Of a stretch of 9,093 nt of DNA, positions 1 to 5,993 are shown piece by piece. The notes below the pieces were generated by a model. That model was not told where the DNA came from. It was given only the letters and a program-made list of their open reading frames with translations, and searched no databases. The stretch lies in NCBI GenBank assembly GCA_007131845.1, contig SLPT01000033.1, forward strand, positions 1-9,093, given 5' to 3'. A program made the position numbers and the translations under genes. This stretch comes from Desulfobacteraceae bacterium (GTDB lineage: Bacteria > Desulfobacterota > Desulfobacteria > Desulfobacterales > Desulfosalsimonadaceae). Each line of letters starts with the position of its first letter. The first letter of the stretch is position 1.

Positions 1-1980
1 CACCGTGTCTATTGAGGCAATTTTATTTCTCCACAGGTAAGGGGCGACAATCATGGCGCCCACATCAAAGGTTGAATTGTCCGAAAATCCGCCGCCGTCA
101 ATGAGCATTGTCTTTCCCCGGGGAAGTTCTACCAGGGCGGCATTTCCCTGGCCTATATCCAGATAGGTAACGACGAGGTTCATGCTGAAAAAACGGCGGT
201 GGGTCCAATAGCCGATATCCGCGACGAGAATGAGCGCGGTAATAGCGGCTATCGTGCGCAAGGCCCATACGGGAATAAAGGGTGAAAACTGACGGTCGTA
301 AGGATATTGTTTTGATCCGCTCCCGGGGGTTGGATCAGTGTCTGAGTTTTTGCGATTTATTTTGAGTCGCAAAAGCACGGGAACGGTGATTAAAAGGGTG
401 TAAATGCATAGTATCTCTATTACCGATGGTGTAACGGTTTTCCATGCGCCAAAGGGAAGTGCGGCAATTTTTTCGACAATACTGATCGCGCCGCGCAGGA
501 GTGCGTCTGCTGTCATGAAACCGATTCGACCCAGCGGTTCGATCAGGGCATGGAAAAGGGCCGAAACCAGGCCAAGGGGGACCACCACGAATCCGACCAG
601 GGGAACGAGGATGAGATTGGCGCCAACGCCCAGAATGCTCAAATGGTTGAAATAGTGCGCAACGAGGGGCATGGTTCCGATGATCGCAAAAACGGAAATC
701 CATACAAAACCGGTGATGATCCGCAAAAAGCTTTTCATTTTTGTTTCGCCGCGTTTTATACCTGCTGACGGAAACAGGTAAAGTCCCATGAAAATGGCCG
801 AAACCGCTGAAAATGAAAGCTGGAAGGAAATGTCGAACAGGGAATGAGGGTATATTGTAAGAATTCCCAGGGCCGCGGCGGCAAGGGTATTGGCCGGATT
901 GTAGGATCGGTTCAGCAGGAAAGCGGTAAGAAAGATAACGATCATGATCACGGCACGCTGAGTGGAAGGGGACATGCCGGCCAGCATGCCGTATCCAATG
1001 ACAAAAATAATCGACAGGACGGCCCCGGTTTTTTTTACCAGTGCCCGCCGAAGAAGAAATTCGATTCGCCCCAGGATTGCAGCCAGCAGCATAAAGCAAA
1101 GCGTGGCGACGATTCCGACATGCAGGCCGGAGATCGCAAGCAGGTGGCTGACGCCTGCCCGGCTGAACGACTCCCGCAATTCAGATGTTATATAGTCTCT
1201 TTTTCCTACGACCAGGGCGGACAGGACGGCGCGGCTGTCGCCGTCACTGACCGAATGAATGGCCTGGTCGATGGACATGCGTGCGTTGGAGACAAAGAAG
1301 GATAGCGGATGTGCCGGATTTCCTTCAGGCACATCCACGTCAATCCGGCTTCCGTTGTCCCAGGCCGTTCCCCAAACGGATCGCCAGGCCATAAACTGCC
1401 GGTAGTCAAATCCGCCGGGATTGTTGAAATTCCGAATCGATCGAATGGGACGGGTAAAGGATATCCGGAAACCGGGCAGGATTTCAGGGGCGTCACCGTA
1501 GACGGTAAGCTGGATGCAGCCGGGAAGGGAAACGGAGTTATGGTCCGGTTCAGCGCCGTGATGGTGCACCAGTCCGGACAGAACCAGGCGGGTTCGAAAA
1601 CCCTGTTTGACGGGAGGTTTGCTGACTGTTCCGGAAATGGTGACAGGCTGGCCGTCCAAAACGGATCGTACGGATTCCTGGGGAAAAGCCGGATATACTT
1701 TGGGATAAATGGCCATCCATCCAAGAACAAAGAAAAGGAGAAGCGGGGCGGCTGAAGATGTTTTCTGAAGGTAAAGCGATCTCCCGAGCCAAATAAGGCA
1801 GGAACCAGCAACGATCCAGGCTGCCGGCGCAGCAAGCGGAATATGGATGCAGCGTCCCCAGAGGATGCCAGCAATGAAAGCGAAAACAAGCGGCAGCACG
1901 GGACGATGCCAGGTGGATTGGTTGTTGTTGGTACTGGATGACTTTTCGGGTGCAGGATTTCCGCGCTCTTGTGCTGTCAT
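1..1980 (-). CDS. comEC: ComEC/Rec2-type DNA internalisation protein, 3' end cut off by window edge
   Basis: I translated this frame by hand from the ATG at 1980 to base 1: 660 codons with no stop, so the gene continues beyond the window. ComEC forms the inner-membrane channel that carries single-stranded DNA into the cytoplasm during transformation. An N-terminal region has two hydrophobic segments (about residues 28-65 and 76-90). A soluble DUF4131-like stretch follows (about 105-235). The competence domain carries the hallmark SHLLAISGLHVG at 278-289, then many membrane segments to about 590. The C-terminal metallo-beta-lactamase-like domain begins with YLDIGQGNAALV (around 606-617) and MLIDGGG (625-631); its His/Asp metal motifs would lie outside. 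The usual GQGD is GQGN here. An in-frame TAG at 2034-2032 and the absence of ATG, GTG or TTG between it and 1980 fix the start, although no good Shine-Dalgarno sequence precedes it. It follows murA by 115 bases and may be co-transcribed. Confidence 0.95.
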   Translation of the reverse strand, partial: MTAQERGNPAPEKSSSTNNNQSTWHRPVLPLVFAFIAGILWGRCIHIPLAAPAAWIVAGSCLIWLGRSLYLQKTSSAAPLLLFFVLGWMAIYPKVYPAFPQESVRSVLDGQPVTISGTVSKPPVKQGFRTRLVLSGLVHHHGAEPDHNSVSLPGCIQLTVYGDAPEILPGFRISFTRPIRSIRNFNNPGGFDYRQFMAWRSVWGTAWDNGSRIDVDVPEGNPAHPLSFFVSNARMSIDQAIHSVSDGDSRAVLSALVVGKRDYITSELRESFSRAGVSHLLAISGLHVGIVATLCFMLLAAILGRIEFLLRRALVKKTGAVLSIIFVIGYGMLAGMSPSTQRAVIMIVIFLTAFLLNRSYNPANTLAAAALGILTIYPHSLFDISFQLSFSAVSAIFMGLYLFPSAGIKRGETKMKSFLRIITGFVWISVFAIIGTMPLVAHYFNHLSILGVGANLILVPLVGFVVVPLGLVSALFHALIEPLGRIGFMTADALLRGAISIVEKIAALPFGAWKTVTPSVIEILCIYTLLITVPVLLRLKINRKNSDTDPTPGSGSKQYPYDRQFSPFIPVWALRTIAAITALILVADIGYWTHRRFFSMNLVVTYLDIGQGNAALVELPRGKTMLIDGGGFSDNSTFDVGAMIVAPYLWRNKIASIDTV

Positions 1981-2095
1981 GACGTAATATATAAACCGGC
2001 TTTTCCATAGCGGATTGCCGCCGGCTTTCAGCTATCGAGGTGCACTGCAGTGACTCCTGCTACGGATGAGAGTCCGGTTGGGCTTCCAGCTTCCC

Positions 2096-3352
2096 TCAAC
2101 TGGCAGGAACCCGCTTGATGATGGCTCCCAGCGCCGCGAATTTTTTTTCCATGGAATCATATCCCCGGTCCAGGTGATAAATTCTGGATATGCGCGTGGT
2201 GTTGTCTGCAACCAGGCCGGCAAGTACCAATGAAGCGCTGGCTCGCAGGTCTGTTGCCATGACCGGTGCGCCGGAGAGCCTTGAAACGCCTTTAACCATT
2301 GCGTGGTTTCCTGAAATGGTGATATCCGCGCCCATACGGCGAAGCTCGCTGACATGGATGAAGCGGTTTTCAAAAATGGATTCTGAAATGACACTCAGTC
2401 CGTTTGCTACGGACATGAGCACCATGAACTGGGCCTGCATATCCGTGGGGAAACCGGGATAGGGGAGCGTCTTGATATCAACGCTTCGGATGACGTCCGA
2501 TCCCTGTACCGTTATGCCTGCATCGACTGTCTTCACGGCAGCCCCGCATTCCCGCAGTTTATGGATGACCGGCTTGAGATGTGCGGGATCGGCACCGGTG
2601 AGCCGGATTTTGCCTTTGGTGAGGGCGGCCGCCACCATGTAGGTGCCTGCCTCGATCCGATCTCCGATGATACGCGCCTCTACGGGCGAGAGGTTCTCCA
2701 CGCCGTGGATGGTGATAACGGTCGATCCGGCATCCCTTATGTCGGCCCCCATCCGGTTGAGCATTTCCGCCAGGGCGATAATCTCGGGTTCCTTGGCCGC
2801 GTTCCGGATAACCGTCGTCCCTTTGGCAAGGGTTGCAGCCATCATAATGTTTTCGGTGCCGGTCACCGTGGGAATGTCGAAAAAGATTTCACCGCCTTTG
2901 AGTCTTTTTGCGCTGGCTTCTACGTAGCCGTGTTCGAGTTTGATCGATGCGCCTAATTTTTCGAGACCTTCCAGGTGCATGTTGATAGGGCGCGCACCGA
3001 TCGCGCATCCGCCGGGAAGGCTGACCCGCGCACGGCCCATTCTTGCCAGAAGAGGGCCCAGGACCAGAACGGATGCGCGCATTTTGCGCACCAGGTCATA
3101 GGGGGCCTCATGCTGAAAAAGGTCGGTGGTATCGATGATAGCCGTGTTGTCCTCAAATTCGGCGCTTGCGCCAAGACCGGCCAGAAGTTGGCAGATGGTT
3201 TCGATATCCTTGAGATCCGGAACATTTCGAAGAACGAACCGGCCGCCGGTGAGAATTGTAGCTGCAATCATAGGCAGCGCGGCATTTTTGGCTCCGCTGA
3301 CAGATACTTCGCCATGCAGCGGACGCCCTCCTTTGACGAGGATTTCATCCAA
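2096..3352 (-). CDS. murA: UDP-N-acetylglucosamine 1-carboxyvinyltransferase (MurA)
   Basis: MurA transfers enolpyruvate from PEP to UDP-N-acetylglucosamine, the first committed step of peptidoglycan synthesis, in the cytoplasm. The 418-residue product has the usual family length and is colinear with E. coli MurA from the first residues (MDEILVKGG). SGAKNAALP places the conserved Lys22 and Asn23. [12 protein letters not shown] carries the PEP-loop Cys116, equivalent to E. coli Cys115 and the target of fosfomycin. FPTDMQAQF gives the catalytic Asp304, [15 protein letters not shown] matches the family, and DRGY gives Arg396. The start is a TTG. An in-frame TGA lies eight codons upstream with no ATG, GTG or TTG between, and a weak GAAAGG at 3369-3364 sits 11 bases before it. 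The gene is separated from the qrc operon by the structured region 3459-3578, so it probably has its own promoter, but I found no convincing -35/-10 pair. Cys at the active site predicts fosfomycin sensitivity of this enzyme. Confidence 0.98.
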   Translation of the reverse strand: MDEILVKGGRPLHGEVSVSGAKNAALPMIAATILTGGRFVLRNVPDLKDIETICQLLAGLGASAEFEDNTAIIDTTDLFQHEAPYDLVRKMRASVLVLGPLLARMGRARVSLPGGCAIGARPINMHLEGLEKLGASIKLEHGYVEASAKRLKGGEIFFDIPTVTGTENIMMAATLAKGTTVIRNAAKEPEIIALAEMLNRMGADIRDAGSTVITIHGVENLSPVEARIIGDRIEAGTYMVAAALTKGKIRLTGADPAHLKPVIHKLRECGAAVKTVDAGITVQGSDVIRSVDIKTLPYPGFPTDMQAQFMVLMSVANGLSVISESIFENRFIHVSELRRMGADITISGNHAMVKGVSRLSGAPVMATDLRASASLVLAGLVADNTTRISRIYHLDRGYDSMEKKFAALGAIIKRVPAS

Positions 3353-3458
3353 GACAATACGGACCTTTCTATTTCAATGGAGAAGAATGCAGTGTACTTA
3401 ACGTATGTAAAATTCTGAGGAATCGCGCGCAGGAACAGGTATTGGGGTCGAGAAATTG

Positions 3459-3479
3459 CCGGTGTGCCGGATACACCGG
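3459..3479. repeat. hairpin, 7-bp stem, 7-base loop
   Basis: CCGGTGT (3459-3465) and ACACCGG (3473-3479) are perfect inverted arms around GCCGGAT. On the minus strand it is followed only by a short AATTTC, so it is a weak terminator candidate at best. It is the murA-proximal member of a run of hairpins between the small membrane-protein gene and murA. Confidence 0.6.
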
Positions 3480-3496
3480 AAGGCTCACTAACAGAA

Positions 3497-3538
3497 ACCC
3501 GGGTAGAACTGCGGATGCGCTCGCAACGCTACCCGGGT
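3497..3538. repeat. strong hairpin, perfect 10-bp stem
   Basis: ACCCGGGTAG (3497-3506) and CTACCCGGGT (3529-3538) pair perfectly. The 22-base loop can itself form a short TGCG/CGCA stem (3510-3513 with 3522-3525). On the minus strand it is followed by TTCTGTT, a poor but possible U-tract, so it may back up the terminator just before it or act as a 3' mRNA-stabilising structure of the qrc transcript. Confidence 0.75.
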
Positions 3539-3539
3539 C

Positions 3540-3570
3540 TAAGAAACAACCGGCATCACCGGTTTCTTTT
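3540..3570 (-). terminator. probable Rho-independent terminator of the qrc operon
   Basis: On the minus strand AACCGG, loop TGATG, then CCGGTT (3564-3559 and 3553-3548) is followed directly by GTTTCTT. The hairpin begins eight bases after the stop codon of the last gene of the operon. The stem core is 6 bp and can be lengthened by AAGAAA/TTTCTT pairing across a 3-base bulge. A T-rich run is also present on the plus strand (3563-3570), which would allow bidirectional use, though no plus-strand gene is seen here. Confidence 0.6.
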
Positions 3571-3571
3571 G

Positions 3572-3736
3572 TTAGTGATGATCTGAAGATCCTTCATCTT
3601 CCTGCACAGTATCGATAATCGACTTGATGATGCAGAAGGTCAGGCCTGCGCCTACCACCGATATGGCGAATCCTGCGGCGCCCATGAACAGGTATTGTCC
3701 AAGATACCAGGTCCATTCATATGCAAACGGAAACAT
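3572..3736 (-). CDS. small single-pass membrane protein, last gene of the qrc operon
   Basis: ATG at 3736-3734, stop TAA at 3574-3572, 54 residues by my translation. The N-terminal part is aromatic (MFPFAYEWTWYLGQYLF). A hydrophobic, glycine-rich stretch follows (about 15-40, with GAAGFAISVVGAG), suited to close helix packing. The tail is acidic and ends in SSDHH. The single Lys38 just after the helix suggests a cytoplasmic C-terminus. AGGAAAGG lies eight bases before the ATG, and the gene begins 40 bases after qrcD on the same strand, with a terminator-like hairpin right behind it. This argues that it is translated and belongs to the operon. I recognise no family. Small helices of this kind stabilise other respiratory complexes (CydX in cytochrome bd), so a Qrc accessory subunit is a reasonable inference, not shown. 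The known D. vulgaris Qrc is described with four subunits. Confidence 0.75.
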   Translation of the reverse strand: MFPFAYEWTWYLGQYLFMGAAGFAISVVGAGLTFCIIKSIIDTVQEDEGSSDHH

Positions 3737-3744
3737 AAGTATAT

Positions 3745-3752
3745 CCTTTCCT
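3745..3752 (-). promoter_or_regulatory. ribosome binding site of the small membrane-protein gene
   Basis: AGGAAAGG on the minus strand, eight bases before the ATG at 3736. It is among the better Shine-Dalgarno matches in the window and is the main support that this 54-codon frame is translated. Confidence 0.7.
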
Positions 3753-3776
3753 TTTCGTATTTCCCGATAATACTAT

Positions 3777-5009
3777 TTACGGGTTGAGCTCCCTTTCCTG
3801 CGGAAACAGGGGCAGGTACCGATAGGCCAGCGATATAACGATAATGCCCACTGCCACCGGCATGATCGTGGTAACCACTTCCGTCCAGGCCGGTGAGTAC
3901 ATGAACCATTCATCAAAGGGCTTAAGCGGTGCAGCAAGGGTTTGCAATACCATGACCCATCGGTTGATGCACAATCCGATAATGGCAAGGGCTGCTGCGG
4001 CGAAAAGGAGTCTCCGGTTTTCGCGCCCCTTTTGGGTGATTAATATCAGTGCGGGAAGGAATCCGCATATCACAATTTCGGCGATCAGTATCCAGATGCC
4101 GTACAACGGATTGTTTGTGTAGAAGCTCATCAGGGAGAATCCGGCGGAAGGCGCCGTGACAGTCGCCCAGTAAATGGTATCCAACGATTTGGCTATGATG
4201 TAGGTCAGCAGCATCCAGCCGGATATTTTGGCTAGAAGCTGGTAGACTTCATCCTTTACGAGCCGTTTGCCCGTGATGATCTCCGTGAGCCGGCACATGG
4301 ATGCAGTGAAAAGCGGGCCGACAGCGGCTGCGGACCATGTGAAGAGAAAGAAGGTCCACGGCCAGATGAAAAGCCCTTCCCGGAAGGCGAATGGACGCCC
4401 ATACAGAACGCCGGGTACGCCGCCCAGGGATCCTTGATGGAAAAAGGAAAGGAAAACGCCGGTGGCCGCAAAGACCGCCATGATTTCATGCATATTGTGG
4501 CTCAGGTGGTGGAAAAAGCGGATTCGCTGAATTTTCGGGTTTTCCAGAATCACCGGGATGAACTCAACGATGAGAACGCCCAGGTAAATGGTCAGGCAGA
4601 ACGCCACCTCCGTAAGCATGGAGTGGATGTTGGCGTGCCAGAAGATAAACCAGCCCCTCAGCGGCTGCCCCACGTCGAGTCCGAGCAGTAACAGGGCCAT
4701 CGAGTAGCATACCAGGCCCAGGATAACCGCGAAGTTTATGATGTTTTTGACCTGCTTTACGCCCATGATATAGGCGAGAAAGCCGGAGAAGAATGCGCCG
4801 CCGCCCAGTGCGATTACCGCAAGATCGGCCCAGATCCACAATGCAAAACCGTATGCATCGTTCATATTGGTCTGGTTCAGGCCGAAACCCCAGACCCGGA
4901 ACATGGCGTATGCGGCAATCAGCAGGACCAAAAACGCGGGGAGCAGCCACAGGATAAACTGGCTGCCGCTGCAGCGTTTTACACCCTCGGGGAATGCTGA
5001 AGTCGTCAT
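3777..5009 (-). CDS. qrcD: Qrc complex integral membrane subunit QrcD (NrfD/PsrC family)
   Basis: QrcD is the quinone-binding membrane subunit of the periplasmic cytochrome:menaquinone reductase. Its 410 residues contain about ten hydrophobic helices, by eye near 17-39, 56-82, 89-110, 126-152, 174-192, 213-233, 261-283, 303-325, 333-355 and 376-398. The doubled four-helix NrfD plan plus extra helices matches PsrC and the ActC/ActF subunits of alternative complex III. NrfD proteins carry no haem; helix His and acidic residues such as His125, His129, Glu134, His174 and Glu175 are candidates for the quinone site or proton path. GGVPGVLYGRPFAFREG at 196-212 is a loop of the type found in this subgroup. 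ATG at 5009 has AGGAG ten bases upstream. The gene follows qrcC after 109 bases holding a hairpin. Identity rests on the family together with the qrcABC neighbours; alone it would be called NrfD/PsrC-like. Confidence 0.93.
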   Translation of the reverse strand: MTTSAFPEGVKRCSGSQFILWLLPAFLVLLIAAYAMFRVWGFGLNQTNMNDAYGFALWIWADLAVIALGGGAFFSGFLAYIMGVKQVKNIINFAVILGLVCYSMALLLLGLDVGQPLRGWFIFWHANIHSMLTEVAFCLTIYLGVLIVEFIPVILENPKIQRIRFFHHLSHNMHEIMAVFAATGVFLSFFHQGSLGGVPGVLYGRPFAFREGLFIWPWTFFLFTWSAAAVGPLFTASMCRLTEIITGKRLVKDEVYQLLAKISGWMLLTYIIAKSLDTIYWATVTAPSAGFSLMSFYTNNPLYGIWILIAEIVICGFLPALILITQKGRENRRLLFAAAALAIIGLCINRWVMVLQTLAAPLKPFDEWFMYSPAWTEVVTTIMPVAVGIIVISLAYRYLPLFPQERELNP

Positions 5010-5079
5010 GATCTGTTCGCTCCTTGCTGTATTGTATTCGTCAGTATCTGAGTCAATGTTTTTTCAGTTGAGCCCGCAT

Positions 5080-5106
5080 CCGGTGAACAAAGGTTCGTTC
5101 GACCGG
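5080..5106. repeat. intra-operon hairpin between qrcC and qrcD
   Basis: CCGGTGAAC (5080-5088) pairs with GTTC (5097-5100) and ACCGG (5102-5106), leaving G5101 bulged: nine pairs and an eight-base loop. It starts 12 bases after the qrcC stop on the transcript. No T-run follows on the minus strand, so it is not an intrinsic terminator. A role in RNA processing or stability is possible but unproven. Confidence 0.5.
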
Positions 5107-5118
5107 CCAGCGGAAGGA

Positions 5119-5922
5119 TCAGGCTTCGTTTTCGGCAAATGCGGCCGGGACTTCCCCTTCGAGGTAGTTGTCAGCCATGCGGTGGACCCATTTGCGTTTC
5201 GAGATATAGTACACGCTCGGATTGGTGTTCAGACGCTCCAGCAGACGGAATGCGTAGCGGTCCTGTTTGAGCTTGTATACTTCGTGTTCCGGGTTGTCCA
5301 GGTCTCCGAACGTGATGGCGCCTGACGGGCAGGCCTGGGTACAGGCGGTCTGGTATTCGTCTTCCCCGATCTCTTCGGGGCGGCCCTCGTGGTACGCTTT
5401 TTGTCTTGCCAACTGGAACCGATGGTAGCAAAAAGAGCACTTTTCGACAACACCTCGCGTGCGGGCCGAAACGTTGGGGCTCAGGTATTTTTCCATGTCC
5501 GCCGGCCAGACCGGATCCCACCAGTTGAACTGGCGGGCGTGATAAGGACAGGCGGCCATGCAGTAGCGGCACCCGAAGCACCGGGTGTAGATCTGGCTGA
5601 CAATGCCCGTGGGCCAGTCGAAATCCGTTGCAACGGCCGGGCACACGGAGACGCACGGCGGTTTTCCGAATTCTTTTCCGTCGCAATGCATGCACGGCTG
5701 GGGAAGGTAGCAGACTTCGGTGTCGGGAAACGATTCTCCGTTGGTCAGCTTGTACACCATGATCCAGTTGAGCGAAAGCATCTTGGCGCTTTCTTCATCC
5801 CGGAAGGAGACGTTGTTTTCCGAGTAGCAGGCGACCATGCAGGATGCGCATCCGGTGCACTTGTCCACGTCGATGACCATCCCGAAGTGTCTGGCCTTTG
5901 TATGAGAAGGTATTTTTTGCAT
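5119..5922 (-). CDS. qrcC: Qrc complex iron-sulfur subunit QrcC
   Basis: QrcC is the ferredoxin-like electron-transfer subunit on the periplasmic side of Qrc, homologous to the FeS subunits of the CISM family (PsrB, DmsB, HybA) and to the C-terminal part of ActB. The 267-residue product has sixteen Cys in four groups: 22/25/28/32, 77/80/90/94, 115/118/121/125 and 162/165/194/198. This is the expected set for four cubane clusters arranged as two double-cluster modules. There is no signal peptide, so it is probably exported folded together with the Tat substrate QrcB. GTG at 5925 and ATG at 5922 are both possible starts; AAGAGG lies six bases before the ATG but only three before the GTG, so I take the ATG. 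It follows qrcB by about 70 bases and precedes qrcD. Confidence 0.95.
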   Translation of the reverse strand: MQKIPSHTKARHFGMVIDVDKCTGCASCMVACYSENNVSFRDEESAKMLSLNWIMVYKLTNGESFPDTEVCYLPQPCMHCDGKEFGKPPCVSVCPAVATDFDWPTGIVSQIYTRCFGCRYCMAACPYHARQFNWWDPVWPADMEKYLSPNVSARTRGVVEKCSFCYHRFQLARQKAYHEGRPEEIGEDEYQTACTQACPSGAITFGDLDNPEHEVYKLKQDRYAFRLLERLNTNPSVYYISKRKWVHRMADNYLEGEVPAAFAENEA

Positions 5923-5928
5923 CACAAA

Positions 5929-5934
5929 CCTCTT
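5929..5934 (-). promoter_or_regulatory. ribosome binding site deciding the qrcC start
   Basis: AAGAGG on the minus strand. Its spacing is six bases to the ATG at 5922 and three bases to the GTG at 5925, which favours the ATG. Confidence 0.6.
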
Positions 5935-5960
5935 TTGGCTGTTGGTATCAAGTACGGTTT

Positions 5961-5977
5961 ACGCGGGTAGCGCGCGT
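5961..5977. repeat. short GC hairpin between qrcB and qrcC
   Basis: ACGCG (5961-5965) and CGCGT (5973-5977) flank a seven-base loop in the qrcB-qrcC gap. There is no T-run. It is short enough to be chance in GC-rich sequence. Confidence 0.25.
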
Positions 5978-5993
5978 GTGCGTGCCGGATCGA

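Larger units (their letters stand above)
3485..3578. repeat. 94-base element bounded by a 15-bp inverted repeat with a 3-base bulge
   Basis: TCACTAACAGAAACC (3485-3499) is the inverse complement of GGTTTCT plus GTTAGTGA (3561-3567 and 3571-3578), with three extra T at 3568-3570. This outer repeat encloses the hairpin 3497-3538 and the terminator-like hairpin 3540-3570. The right arm covers the stop codon and last two His codons of the small gene at 3572-3736. The outer pairing and the local terminator pairing both use 3561-3567, so they exclude each other. It could be an alternative RNA fold at the operon end, a bidirectional terminator region, or a small non-autonomous repeated element. I cannot tell which from one copy, and see no clear target-site duplication. 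Confidence 0.6.

Noticed and set aside
335..1099. Long minus-strand open frame of 254 codons inside the comEC region
   Set aside because: Its translation is low-complexity Arg/Pro/His-rich with no motif, while the other frame over the same bases gives an uninterrupted ComEC protein. The same holds for the minus-strand frames at 1206-1889 and 1550-2008.
2043..2052. 10-bp palindrome CACTGCAGTG downstream of murA
   Set aside because: A perfect palindrome without a loop or T-run is not a terminator, and one such site in 115 bases can be chance.
3485..3578. Resemblance to an integron attC site (CACTAAC ... GTTAGTG with inner hairpins)
   Set aside because: The end boxes do not fit the RYYYAAC/GTTRRRY consensus, the arms next to them are fully paired rather than showing the usual unpaired spacer, and there is no integrase or cassette array in the window.
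3652..3909. Minus-strand frame of 85 codons spanning the qrcD end and the small gene
   Set aside because: It overlaps the conserved C-terminus of QrcD in another frame and has no ribosome binding site of quality comparable to that of the 54-codon gene, whose product has clear membrane-protein character.
5389..5970. Plus-strand open frame of 193 codons opposite qrcC
   Set aside because: It lies antisense to a gene with all sixteen cluster Cys intact, and its translation has no recognisable domain. Long antisense frames are expected in GC-rich codon usage.
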